64,000 nucleotides of DNA from Streptomyces toxytricini (GTDB taxonomy: Bacteria; Actinomycetota; Actinomycetes; Streptomycetales; Streptomycetaceae), in contig NZ_BMTY01000006.1 in assembly GCF_014649915.1 (NCBI RefSeq), positions 165,621-229,620 on the forward strand, in the 5' to 3' direction. Below, piece by piece: positions 38,171 to 47,959 of this stretch. A program made the position numbers and the translations under genes. The notes under the pieces were generated by a model. That model was not told where the DNA came from, made no database searches, and saw nothing but the letters and a program-made list of their open reading frames with translations. Positions within the stretch are counted from its first letter, which is position 1, and each line of letters begins with the position of its first letter.

Positions 38171-39241
38171 TCAGCCCGCAGGGCCGCCGGCGGCGTCCAG
38201 CGCCTCCAGCCGGGCCAGTACCGCCCGCGCCTCGGCCATGACCCGCTCCACCAGCTCCGCGCACGACGGAAGGTCGCCGATCACCCCGGCGACCTGCCCC
38301 GAGGCCATGACCCCGGCGTCCGTGCGGCCCTCGACCATCGACGCCCGCAGCAGCATCGGCGTGTTCGCGGCCAGCAGCACCTGGCTCCACGACAGCTCCC
38401 GCCCGTGCCGCATCGCCAGCCCGTCCCGGACCATCCGCGGCCACGAGAGCCCCGACAGCCTGCGGAAACCCGCCGCGTGCCGGACCGCCCGCAGCAGCGC
38501 CCCCGCCCGCCCCGACCGCTCCAGCGCGGCCACCAGGTCGGTGCGCAGCATCCGGTGCGGCATCCCGTCCACGGCCCGGGTCACCGTCACGTCCCCGACA
38601 CCGGCCGCCAGGTAGCGGGCCTTCACCGGATCCGGCACCGTCGAGTCGGAGGTGAGCAGGAACCGCGTCCCCATCGCCATCCCGGCCGCCCCGTACGACA
38701 GCGCGGCGACCAGCCCGCGCCCGTCGTGGAAGCCGCCCGCCGCGACCACCGGCACGTCCACCGCGTCCACCACCTGCGGCAGCAGCACCGTCGTCGCCAC
38801 CTCCCCGGTGTGCCCGCCGCCTTCGCCGCCCTGCACGAGGACCGCGTCCGCCCCCCACGCCGCGACCTTCTCCGCATGCCGGCGCGCCCCGACCGACGGG
38901 ATCACGACCAGGCCCGCGTCCTTCAGCCGGGCGACCAGTTCCCGCGAGGGGGCCAGGGCGAACGACGCGACCCGCACCCCCTCCTCGACGAGGATCCGGA
39001 CCCGCTCGGCGGCGTCCCCGGCGTCCGCCCGCAGGTTCACCCCGAACGGGGCGTCCGTACGCGACCGCACCTCCCGCACCGCCGCCCGCAGCCCGTCCGC
39101 CGTCATCGTCGCCGACGCGAGGATGCCCAGTGCGCCCGCGTTCGCCGCGGCCGACACCAGCCGCGGCCCCGCCACCCACCCCATGCCCGTCTGCACGATC
39201 GGGTACCGCACCCCGACCAGCCGGGTCAGCGCCGTCTCCAC
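38171..39241 (-). CDS. ipdC: Nitronate-monooxygenase-fold flavoprotein, IpdC-like
   Basis: A 356-residue FMN barrel of the NPD family. It shows LVGVRYPIVQTGMGWVAGP, NAGALGILASATM, FGVNLRADAGD, VLVQGGEGGGHTGEV and VVAAGGFHDGRGLVAALSYGA for FMN and phosphate binding. In mycobacteria IpdC is an oxidoreductase/dehydratase-type enzyme in C/D-ring breakdown (Rv3553), encoded beside ipdAB as here. It follows ipdB by four bases and is the last gene of the minus-strand arm. Confidence 0.82.
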   Translation of the reverse strand: METALTRLVGVRYPIVQTGMGWVAGPRLVSAAANAGALGILASATMTADGLRAAVREVRSRTDAPFGVNLRADAGDAAERVRILVEEGVRVASFALAPSRELVARLKDAGLVVIPSVGARRHAEKVAAWGADAVLVQGGEGGGHTGEVATTVLLPQVVDAVDVPVVAAGGFHDGRGLVAALSYGAAGMAMGTRFLLTSDSTVPDPVKARYLAAGVGDVTVTRAVDGMPHRMLRTDLVAALERSGRAGALLRAVRHAAGFRRLSGLSWPRMVRDGLAMRHGRELSWSQVLLAANTPMLLRASMVEGRTDAGVMASGQVAGVIGDLPSCAELVERVMAEARAVLARLEALDAAGGPAG

Positions 39242-39245
39242 CGCC

Positions 39246-40016
39246 TCAGCCCCGCACTTCCCGCTCGCGCAGCCCCGCAGGGTCGAGCACCTCGCGGAGC
39301 AGCCGCAGCTCCTCGGCGGTCGGATCCCGCGTGTACGGGACCTCCTCCGGCACGGCGAGCGCGAACCCGGTGGCCTCCCGCACCTCCTCCACCCCGACGC
39401 CCGGGTGCAGGGAGGCGAGCCGCATCGACCGGTCGGGCGTCGCGAAGTCGAACACGCCGAGGTCGCTGACCACCCGCCCCAGCCGGTGGAAGCGGCCCGC
39501 CCCGCCGGACGCCGCCCGGTCGTGGCCGACCCCGCACACCATGTCGACCCGCTCGACGAACACCCGCCGCGAATGCCGCGGCACCCAGTAGCCCACCGGG
39601 TTGTTGACCGTGTTCGCGGGGGCGCCCCGCACCCCGAGGAGCTGCCGGTCCGGCCGCTCCCAGTCGCCGATGCAGGAGATGTTCTGGTTGCCGTACCGGT
39701 CGATCTGGCTCGCGCCCATCATCACGTGCCGCCGCCCGCCCGCGACCAGGTCCAGGTGCCGCCGGTAGGGCAGCCAGCCCTCCACCTCGCCGTCCGGCCC
39801 CACCAGCAGCGCCTCGCCGTCGGTCAGCAGCAGGTCGGGGGAGAACGTCAGCCGGGCCAGCCGCGCCCCCAGCGAGGGGACCAGCCCCATCGGGCTCGCC
39901 AGGACCTCCCCGGCGCCCCGCCACTCCTCGGCACACGCCACCACGCAGTACTCCGCCCGGCTCACCGCACCGCCCGGGCCCGCCGTCCTGCCGGCCGCTG
40001 CCGCCCGTGCGTTCAC
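39246..40016 (-). CDS. ipdB: CoA-transferase-fold subunit IpdB
   Basis: A 256-residue beta subunit starting GTG at 40016, overlapping the ipdA stop (GTGA). Characteristic segments are EYCVVACAEEWRGAGEVLASPM, TDGEALLVGPDGEVEGWLPYRR, HVMMGASQIDRYGNQNISCIG and VFDFATPDRSMRLASLHPGV. IpdAB has a class I CoA-transferase fold but in mycobacteria hydrolyses the last ring of COCHEA-CoA. The high likeness in layout to Rv3552 supports the name. Confidence 0.85.
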   Translation of the reverse strand: MNARAAAAGRTAGPGGAVSRAEYCVVACAEEWRGAGEVLASPMGLVPSLGARLARLTFSPDLLLTDGEALLVGPDGEVEGWLPYRRHLDLVAGGRRHVMMGASQIDRYGNQNISCIGDWERPDRQLLGVRGAPANTVNNPVGYWVPRHSRRVFVERVDMVCGVGHDRAASGGAGRFHRLGRVVSDLGVFDFATPDRSMRLASLHPGVGVEEVREATGFALAVPEEVPYTRDPTAEELRLLREVLDPAGLREREVRG

Positions 40017-40873
40017 GTCCACTGCTGCCGCTCCCCGTGCCAGGCGCGGACGGCGCCGCGGTAGTCGTCCTCGCCGCGGCCCGCCAGGAAACGCGCGGCG
40101 AACTCGGGCCAGGGGGTGGTCGCGTACAGCTTCTGGAAGGCCTCGTCCCGTCCGTGGTCGGGGGCGCAGGAGGTGAAGTGGGCGCCGCCCGGCGCCTCCA
40201 CGACACCGGTGACGGTGTGCCGGCCGATCAGCAGGGACTGCGGCGGCCCGGCCTCGGCGAGGTCCGCGGTCTCCACGAGCTGCTCGCAGGAGAGGTAGGC
40301 GGCGTCGGCTGCCTCGCAGAACAGGTCGTCGAAGTACGGGTCCGGGCCCAGGTACCGGCCGTTTCCGAGCCGGTCGGCGCGGTTGACGTGGACCAGGGCC
40401 GCGTCCAGCCGCAGTGCGGGCACCGCGACGAGCTCCTCCCCGTCCCCGTACGGCGAGAGGACCGTGCGCAGTTCGGGGTTGACGCGCAGGACGTCCGAGC
40501 CGAGTCCGGCGCGCACCGGCAGGAACGGCAGCCGGTTCGCGGCGGCCCGCAGCCCCCACAGGAACATCGCCTCGTCGTACTCGGTGAAGGCGAACGCGCC
40601 GCTCTCGCGGGCGGCCCGGAAGTGCGGCTCCAGCGGGATCGAGTCGAGCGTCGCGAAGGGCGCCACGAGGCGGCGGATCCGGCCGGCCGCGGCGAGCATG
40701 CCGACGTCCGGGCCGCCGTACGAGACCACGGTCAGGTCCGTGACCTGCGAGCGCAGCAGCGCCCGTACCAGCGCCATCGGCTTGCGCCGCGAACCCCAGC
40801 CGCCGATGCCGACGGTCATGCCGCTGCGCAGCCGTCCCACGGCCTCGTCGGCCGTCATCGTCTTGTCGGTCAC
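40013..40873 (-). CDS. ipdA: CoA-transferase-fold subunit IpdA
   Basis: A 286-residue alpha subunit (GTG at 40873, overlapping the echA20 stop). It begins TMTADEAVGRLRSGMTVGIGGWGSRRKPMAL, the CoA-transferase glycine-rich loop, and has FAFTEYDEAMFLWGLRAAANRLPFLPVRAGLGSD written here only in part: the FTEYDE segment at ~96-101 is where I would place the essential Glu. A histidine- and tryptophan-containing C-terminus completes it. It forms a complex with IpdB to open the final carbocycle of the steroid nucleus. Confidence 0.85.
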   Translation of the reverse strand: MTDKTMTADEAVGRLRSGMTVGIGGWGSRRKPMALVRALLRSQVTDLTVVSYGGPDVGMLAAAGRIRRLVAPFATLDSIPLEPHFRAARESGAFAFTEYDEAMFLWGLRAAANRLPFLPVRAGLGSDVLRVNPELRTVLSPYGDGEELVAVPALRLDAALVHVNRADRLGNGRYLGPDPYFDDLFCEAADAAYLSCEQLVETADLAEAGPPQSLLIGRHTVTGVVEAPGGAHFTSCAPDHGRDEAFQKLYATTPWPEFAARFLAGRGEDDYRGAVRAWHGERQQWT

Positions 40874-41619
40874 GGCGCCCCCGCCTTCCCGAAGGTGTCG
40901 CGGACCCGGTCGGCGATCCCGCCGAGGGCCGCCTCGAAGGTGAAGCCCTGCTCGAAGCGGTAGCTGCGGCGCACGTCGACCGGGTCGATGCCGTTGATGG
41001 CCGCCTTCGCCATGCGGATCAGGGTGCCGTCCTTGCGGGCGATCTCCGCGGCCAGCGCCAGCGCCGCCGCGCGCAGCCCGGCCCTCGGGACCACCTGCCA
41101 GACGGAGCCGTGGGCGTGCAGCTCCGCGGCGGTCACGGTCCGCGAGGTGTAGTACAGCGTCCGCATCAGGTGCTGCGGGACGAGCCGGGCCAGGTGCGTG
41201 GCGGCGCCGAGGGCGCCCCGGTCCAGCTCGGGCAGGCCGAACGCGGCGTCGTCGGAGGCGACGACCGCGTCCGCGTTGCCGACGAGGCCGATGCCGCCGC
41301 CCAGGCAGAAGCCGTGCACGGCCGCCACCACCGGGACCTCGCACTCGTACACCGCGGCGAAGGCCTCCCGGCAGCCGCGGTTGGCGCCGATCAGGCGGGC
41401 GTGCCCGGTGTCGGACTGCAACTCCTTGATGTCGACGCCCGCGTTGAAGCCGCGGCCCTCGGCGGCGAGGACGACGCACCGGACGTCCTGGTCGCGGCCT
41501 GCGGCGCGGAGGGCGTCCGCGAGGTCGAACCAGCCCCGTACGGGCAGGGCGTTGACGGGTGGGAAGTCGACGGTGACGAGTGCGAGGCCCTTGCCGGGGC
41601 TTGAGGTGGAGACACCCAT
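40870..41619 (-). CDS. echA20: Enoyl-CoA hydratase/isomerase family protein, EchA20-like
   Basis: A 249-residue crotonase. VTVDFPPVNALPVRGWFDLADAL, EGRGFNAGVDIKELQSD (CoA/oxyanion loop), VHGFCLGGGIGLVGNADAVV (second oxyanion loop) and FGLPELDRGALGA are visible. EchA20 in mycobacteria performs a hydrolytic ring opening in the HIP pathway. It heads the minus-strand arm echA20-ipdA-ipdB-ipdC and starts 18 bases from a KstR2-like palindrome. Confidence 0.85.
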   Translation of the reverse strand: MGVSTSSPGKGLALVTVDFPPVNALPVRGWFDLADALRAAGRDQDVRCVVLAAEGRGFNAGVDIKELQSDTGHARLIGANRGCREAFAAVYECEVPVVAAVHGFCLGGGIGLVGNADAVVASDDAAFGLPELDRGALGAATHLARLVPQHLMRTLYYTSRTVTAAELHAHGSVWQVVPRAGLRAAALALAAEIARKDGTLIRMAKAAINGIDPVDVRRSYRFEQGFTFEAALGGIADRVRDTFGKAGAP

Positions 41620-41637
41620 GGGCGCATCAGCTACCTT

Positions 41638-41657
41638 TCCACCAAACGTTTGTTAGG
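41638..41657. promoter_or_regulatory. KstR2-like operator in the echA20/SDR divergent promoter
   Basis: TCCACCAAACGTTTGTTAGG, with the core ACCAAACGTTTGTT, is an imperfect palindrome (7 of 10 positions symmetric) closely related to the site at 33346-33365. The combined ideal is CCTAACAAAC followed by its complement. It lies in the 56-base gap between divergent starts, so one bound repressor could block both promoters. Confidence 0.7.
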
Positions 41658-41675
41658 CGAGGAAGGTAGCAGCCC

Positions 41676-42443
41676 ATGGAGCTCGGCGGGAGGGTCGTGG
41701 TGGTCACCGGCGGAACCCGCGGCGTCGGCGCGGGAATCGCCCGCTCGTTCCTCGCCGCGGGCGCGGAGGTCGTCGTCTGCGCCCGCCGGCCGCCCGACCG
41801 GCCCGTCGCGGCCGGCGGCCGCACCGCCGCGTACGCGCCCGTCGACCTGCGCGACCCGGACGGAGTACAGCGCTTCTTCGACGACCTCGGGGGCCGGGCG
41901 GGGGGCCGCCTCGACTGCCTCGTCAACAACGCCGGGGGAACCCCGTACCGCCCGCTCGGCGAGGGCGCCGCCGAACGCCACGCCCGCGTCGTCCAGTTGA
42001 ACCTGGTCGCCCCGATGACGGCCTCCCTGGCCGCCTACCCGCTGCTGCGGGAGGCCCGCGGGTCGGTGGTCATGGTCGGCAGCGTCAGCGGCTCCCGGCC
42101 CTCACCGGGAACCGCCGCGTACGGCGCGGCCAAGGCCGGCCTGGAGCACCTGGCCCGCTCGATGGCCGTCGAATGGGCGCCGCGGGTCCGCGTCAACACG
42201 CTGGTCCTCGGCATGGTCGCCACCGAATCGGCCCACCTGCACTACGGCGACGCGGACGGCGTCGCCGCCGTCGCCGCGACGGTCCCCCTCGGCCGGCTCG
42301 CCGACCCGTCCGACGCGGGCGCGGCGGCGGTGTTCCTCGCCTCCGACCGGGCCGCATACATCAGCGGGGCCGCCCTCCTCGTGCACGGGGGAGGGGAGCG
42401 CCCGGCGTTCCTGGACGCGTCAACCGCCCACAAGGAGGACTGA
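41676..42443 (+). CDS. SDR oxidoreductase (Rv3549c-like)
   Basis: A 255-residue short-chain dehydrogenase. The cofactor loop is VVVVTGGTRGVGAGIARSFL, with CLVNNAGGTPYRPL, catalytic VGSVSGSRPSPGTAAYGAAKAG (Ser, Tyr, Lys) and the C-terminal AAYISGAALLVHGGGERPAF. The counterpart beside echA20 in mycobacteria is Rv3549c, an SDR of the KstR2 regulon. The exact substrate, presumably a hydroxyacyl-CoA, is unknown. It is followed by a second SDR one base after its stop. Confidence 0.82.
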   Translation: MELGGRVVVVTGGTRGVGAGIARSFLAAGAEVVVCARRPPDRPVAAGGRTAAYAPVDLRDPDGVQRFFDDLGGRAGGRLDCLVNNAGGTPYRPLGEGAAERHARVVQLNLVAPMTASLAAYPLLREARGSVVMVGSVSGSRPSPGTAAYGAAKAGLEHLARSMAVEWAPRVRVNTLVLGMVATESAHLHYGDADGVAAVAATVPLGRLADPSDAGAAAVFLASDRAAYISGAALLVHGGGERPAFLDASTAHKED

Positions 42444-42444
42444 G

Positions 42445-43389
42445 ATGAGCAGCGGTACGAGCGAGACGGCGGGTGCGGGCGGCGGGATGGCCCGGGGGAG
42501 GGTCGTCGCCGTGACCGGCGCCGGCCGGGGCCTCGGGCGGGCCCACGCCCTGGCGTTCGCCGCGGAGGGCGCCCGCGTCGTCGTCAACGACCTCGGCACC
42601 GGACCGGACGGGCGCCCGGCCCCCGGCAGCCCGGCCGCCCGCGTCGCCGAGGAGATCCGGGCGCTCGGCGGCGAGGCCGTGGCGCACGCCGCCGACATCG
42701 CCACCACCGCCGGCGCCGCCTCCCTCGTGGAGTGCGCCCTGGCGGCCTTCGGCCGGCTGGACACGCTCGTCAACAACGCGGGCTTCCTGCGCGACCGGAT
42801 GCTCGTCAACCTCGGCGAGGAGGACTGGGACGCGGTCGTCCGCGTCCACCTGAAGGGCCACTTCCTGCCGCTGAAGCACGCGGCCGCTCACTGGCGGGCG
42901 GAGGCCGCGGCCGGCCGCACCCCGGACGCCCGCGTGGTCAACACCTCCTCGGGGGCCGGGCTGGCCGGCTCGGTCGGGCAGGGCGCCTACAGCGCGGCCA
43001 AGGCCGGCATCCTCGGGCTGACGCTGGTCGCGGCGGCCGAGCTGGGCCGGTACGGGGTCCAGGTCAACGCGATCGCGCCGGCCGCCCGGACCCGGATGAC
43101 CGAGGAGGTCTTCGCGCAGGCGATGGCGGCGCCGGGCGAGGGGGAGTTCGACGCGATGGCCCCCGAGAACGTCTCGCCGCTGGTGGTCTGGCTGGGCAGT
43201 GGAGCCTCGGCCGGGGTCACCGGGCGGGTCTTCGAGGCGGAGGGCGGCCGGATCACGGTCATGGAGGGCTGGCGGCGCGGCCCCACCGCCGACGCGGGCG
43301 CCCGCCGCACTCCCGCCGGGGCGGGCGAGGCCGCCGCGAAGCTCCTGGCCGCGGCCCGCACGCCGCAGCCCGTGTACGGCGCCCGCTGA
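42445..43389 (+). CDS. SDR oxidoreductase (Rv3548c/hydroxysteroid-dehydrogenase-like)
   Basis: A 314-residue SDR of the longer (3R)-hydroxyacyl-CoA/17-beta-HSD4-like type. It has VVAVTGAGRGLGRAHALAFAAEG, VVVNDLGTGPDGRP (typical of this subfamily), LVNNAGFLRDRMLVNLGEEDWD, catalytic NTSSGAGLAGSVGQGAYSAAKAG and a long C-terminal extension ending PQPVYGAR. It ends the plus-strand arm of the steroid cluster. It probably oxidises a hydroxyl on a ring-opened intermediate. Confidence 0.82.
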   Translation: MSSGTSETAGAGGGMARGRVVAVTGAGRGLGRAHALAFAAEGARVVVNDLGTGPDGRPAPGSPAARVAEEIRALGGEAVAHAADIATTAGAASLVECALAAFGRLDTLVNNAGFLRDRMLVNLGEEDWDAVVRVHLKGHFLPLKHAAAHWRAEAAAGRTPDARVVNTSSGAGLAGSVGQGAYSAAKAGILGLTLVAAAELGRYGVQVNAIAPAARTRMTEEVFAQAMAAPGEGEFDAMAPENVSPLVVWLGSGASAGVTGRVFEAEGGRITVMEGWRRGPTADAGARRTPAGAGEAAAKLLAAARTPQPVYGAR

Positions 43390-44707
<1,318 letters not shown>

Positions 44708-44722
44708 CCCACGGCCCCGCAC

Positions 44723-44763
44723 GCCCCGCCCTCCCGGCCCCCGCGGGCCCGGGAGGGCGGGGC
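44723..44763 (+). terminator. Hairpin after the trypsin gene
   Basis: GCCCCGCCCTCCCGG (44723-44737) pairs with 44749-44763 over 15 bp, with an 11-base loop. Confidence 0.75.
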
Positions 44764-44925
44764 ACCTTCCTGCCCGGCCGCGGTCCGGAACCCCGTACGC
44801 CGCCGGGGCCCTGGCACCCCCACCCTGGCCCGGTCCCGGCCCGGGGCCCCGTACGCCGTCCCGGGCCGTCTCATCCAGCGGCTGCCCCGAGACCCGCCTG
44901 CACCCTCCACGTATTCTCGGGAACC

Positions 44926-45246
44926 ATGAACAACAGCCCCGCCGAGGCGCCCGACGACAACGTCACCGCCGAGCTGGCCCGCCTGCGCGACAGCATCGAC
45001 AACATCGACGCCGCCGTCGTCCACATGCTCGCCGAACGCTTCAAGTGCACCCAGCAGGTCGGCCACCTCAAGGCCCGCCACCACCTGCCGCCCGCCGACC
45101 CCGCCCGCGAGGCCAGCCAGATCGCCCGCCTGCGCCAGCTCGCCGAAAACGCCAAGCTCGACCCGGCCTTCGCCGAGAAGCTCCTGGGCTTCATCATCGC
45201 CGAGGTCATCCGCCACCACGAGACGATCGCCGCCCGCGAGGACTAG
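44926..45246 (+). CDS. Chorismate mutase (AroQ type)
   Basis: A 106-residue all-helical protein. LARLRDSIDNIDAAVVHMLAERFKCTQQVGHLKA carries the Arg and Lys of the active site (quoted positions ~20-53), and AEKLLGFIIAEVIRHHETIA forms the last helix. It converts chorismate to prephenate for Phe/Tyr synthesis. The size fits stand-alone AroQ-delta enzymes that in mycobacteria work with DAHP synthase. It has no aromatic pathway neighbours, sitting between two protease genes. Confidence 0.88.
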   Translation: MNNSPAEAPDDNVTAELARLRDSIDNIDAAVVHMLAERFKCTQQVGHLKARHHLPPADPAREASQIARLRQLAENAKLDPAFAEKLLGFIIAEVIRHHETIAARED

Positions 45247-45357
45247 CCGGGGTCTGCCGTTCGGACCAGGCCGGGCTCGCGGGGACCGGTACCCGCGCCG
45301 GCCGCCTCGCCACCGGTCGCCCCCTGTTCCGGCCTGATCCAAAAGACAGACCCCGGC
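45246..45357. repeat. Long-range 11-base inverted repeat
   Basis: GCCGGGGTCTG (45246-45256) is perfectly complementary to CAGACCCCGGC (45347-45357), with 90 bases between. It starts at the last base of the chorismate mutase stop and ends 48 bases before pepN. It may close a large stem in the transcript. Confidence 0.6.
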
Positions 45358-45405
45358 GCCACCGCACGCGACGGCCCGGGCCCACCCGTCGGGCAGCATG
45401 GGCCC

Positions 45406-47916
45406 ATGCCCGCACTCACCCGCAGCGAAGCCGAGGCCCGCGCCCGCCTCCTCGACGTCCACCACTACACCGTCACCCTCGACCTCACCGGCGACGGCGA
45501 CACCTTCGACACCACCACCCTCATCCGCTTCACCGCCCGTGCGACCGGCGACACCTTCGTCGAACTGAAACCGGACGAACTGCGCTCCGCCGCACTCGAC
45601 GGCACCCCCCTCGACCCGGCCGGCCTCACCGGCAACCGCCTCCCCCTCACCGCCCTCACCGCCGGCCCCCACGAGCTCCGCCTCGACACCCGCATGCGCT
45701 ACTCCCGCACCGGCGAGGGCCTCCACCGCTTCACCGACCCCGCCGACGGCGAGACGTACCTCTACACCCAGCTCTTCCTCGACGACGTCCAGCGCGTCTT
45801 CCCGGCCTTCGACCAGCCCGACCTCAAGGCCGTCTTCGAGTTCACCGTCACCGCCCCCGCCCACTGGACCGTCCTCGCCAACGGCACCACCACCCGCACC
45901 GGCCACCGCGACACCGACGGCGCCGCCGTGTGGACCTCCGCCCCCACCCCCCGCATCTCCACCTACCTCGCCGCCGTCGCCGCAGGCCCCTGGCACAGCA
46001 TCCGCACCGAACACGCCGGACTCCCCTTCGGCATCCACTGCCGCAAGTCCCTCGCCCCCCACCTCGACGCCGACGCCGACGAAATCCTCGGTACCATCAC
46101 CGCCTGCTACGACCGCTACCACGAGAAGTTCACGGAGCCGTACCCCTTCGACTCCTACGACCAGGCCTTCGTCCCCGAATTCAACGCGGGCGCCATGGAA
46201 AACCCCGGCCTCGTCACCTTCCGCGACGAATACGTCTTCCGCTCCGCCGTCACCGACTCCGAACGCCAGCGCCGCGCCAACACCATCGCCCACGAAATGG
46301 CCCACATGTGGTTCGGCGACCTCGTCACCCTCCGCTGGTGGGACGACATCTGGCTGAACGAGTCCTTCGCCGAATACATGGGCTACCAGACCCTCACCGA
46401 AGCCACCCGCTTCACCGGCAGCTGGACCGAATTCGCCATGGAGCGCAAGCCCTGGGGATACGACGCCGACCAGCGCCCCTCCACCCACCCCGTCGCCCCC
46501 GACCCCGACGCCGTACCCGACACCGCCTCCGCCCTCCTCAACTTCGACGGCATCTCATACGCCAAGGGCGCCTCGGCTCTGCGCCAACTCGTCGCCTGGA
46601 TCGGCGAGAAGGACTTCCTCGCCGGCATCAACACCCACTTCACCCGGCACAAGTTCGCCAACGCCTCCCTCGCCGACCTCATCGACTCCCTCGCCGCCCA
46701 CACCGACCGCGACGTCCACACCTGGGCCGCGACCTGGCTGCGCACCACCGGCGCCGACACCCTCACCTCCCGCGTCCGGGAAGGCCACGGCGGCTGGACC
46801 CTCACCGTCGACCGCAACGGCAGCCGCCCCCACCACATCGCCCTCGGGCTCTACGACCGCGACCCCGGCGACAGCCGCCTCCACCTCCGCGAACGCCTCA
46901 CCCTCGACCTCCCCACCGACGAAGTCCTCTCCGCCGCCGGCCCCCGCCCCGCCCTCCTCGTCCTCAACGACGGCGACCTCGGCTACGCCAAGGTCCGCCT
47001 CGACGACACCTCCGTCGAGACCGCCCTGCGGGGCATCTCCGCCGTCCCCGACCCCCTCACCCGCGCCGTCGTGTGGAACTCGCTGCGCGACATGGTCCGC
47101 GACGGCGAACTCGAACCGGCCGCCTACCTCGCCACCGCCGAAGCGCACCTCTGCCACGAACCCGACCTGGCCGTCGTCCAGGGCGCCCTCGCCTTCGCCC
47201 GGCACCACATCGCCGACCGCTACCTCACCCCCGACCGGCGCACCGAGGCCCTCACCACCCTCACCGGCATCGCACGCGACCTGCTGCGCCGCACCGAAGA
47301 CGGCTCCGACCCCGGGCTGCGCCTGTCCGCCGTACGCCTCCTCATCGACAGCGCCACCCAGCCCCACACCCTCACCACCTGGCTCGACGACGGCACCGTC
47401 CCCGGCGGCCCCGAACTCGACCCCGAACTGCGCTGGCGCATCCTCGCCCGCCTCGCCGTCCTCGGCGCCGCCACCCCCGCCGACATCGACGCCGCCCTCG
47501 CCGGCGACCCCAGCGCGACCGGCCGCGAAGGCGCCGCCCGCTGCCACGCCTCCCTCCCCGACCCCGCCGCGAAGGCGGCCGCCTGGGACCGGCTCTTCCA
47601 CGACGACGACCTCTCCAACTACCTCTTCACCGCCACCGCCCGCGGCTTCTGGCAGCCCGAACAGGCCGACACCGTCGCCCCGTACGTCCCCCGCTACTAC
47701 ACCGAAGCCACCGCACTCGCCGCCCGCCGCGGCCCCGCCATCGCCGAAGCCGCCGCCCGCCACGCCTTCCCCGCCCACGCCGTCGACCCCGACCACCTCG
47801 CCACCGGCCGCGCCGCCCTCACCGACCCCGCCGTCACCCCCCGCCTCCACCGCGGCCTCACCGACCAACTGGACGACCTGTCCCGAGCCCTCCACGTCCG
47901 CACCGCCAACCCCTGA
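45406..47916 (+). CDS. pepN: Aminopeptidase N (M1 metallopeptidase)
   Basis: An 836-residue zinc aminopeptidase that removes N-terminal residues from peptides in the cytoplasm. The exopeptidase motif NAGAMENPGLVTF lies at ~260-272, the zinc site AHEMAHMWFGDLVTLRWWDD at ~294-313 and the downstream Glu in WLNESFAEYMGYQ. The C-terminal half is a helical ERAP1-like domain. Length and order match actinobacterial PepN. It ends at a 13-bp hairpin. Confidence 0.96.
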   Translation: MPALTRSEAEARARLLDVHHYTVTLDLTGDGDTFDTTTLIRFTARATGDTFVELKPDELRSAALDGTPLDPAGLTGNRLPLTALTAGPHELRLDTRMRYSRTGEGLHRFTDPADGETYLYTQLFLDDVQRVFPAFDQPDLKAVFEFTVTAPAHWTVLANGTTTRTGHRDTDGAAVWTSAPTPRISTYLAAVAAGPWHSIRTEHAGLPFGIHCRKSLAPHLDADADEILGTITACYDRYHEKFTEPYPFDSYDQAFVPEFNAGAMENPGLVTFRDEYVFRSAVTDSERQRRANTIAHEMAHMWFGDLVTLRWWDDIWLNESFAEYMGYQTLTEATRFTGSWTEFAMERKPWGYDADQRPSTHPVAPDPDAVPDTASALLNFDGISYAKGASALRQLVAWIGEKDFLAGINTHFTRHKFANASLADLIDSLAAHTDRDVHTWAATWLRTTGADTLTSRVREGHGGWTLTVDRNGSRPHHIALGLYDRDPGDSRLHLRERLTLDLPTDEVLSAAGPRPALLVLNDGDLGYAKVRLDDTSVETALRGISAVPDPLTRAVVWNSLRDMVRDGELEPAAYLATAEAHLCHEPDLAVVQGALAFARHHIADRYLTPDRRTEALTTLTGIARDLLRRTEDGSDPGLRLSAVRLLIDSATQPHTLTTWLDDGTVPGGPELDPELRWRILARLAVLGAATPADIDAALAGDPSATGREGAARCHASLPDPAAKAAAWDRLFHDDDLSNYLFTATARGFWQPEQADTVAPYVPRYYTEATALAARRGPAIAEAAARHAFPAHAVDPDHLATGRAALTDPAVTPRLHRGLTDQLDDLSRALHVRTANP

Positions 47917-47922
47917 CCGGCA

Positions 47923-47959
47923 GCAGGGGGCCGCCACCCACGCGGGGGCGGCCCCCTGC
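47923..47959 (+). terminator. Hairpin after pepN
   Basis: GCAGGGGGCCGCC (47923-47935) pairs perfectly with GGCGGCCCCCTGC (47947-47959); an inner CCC/GGG extends it. Confidence 0.75.
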
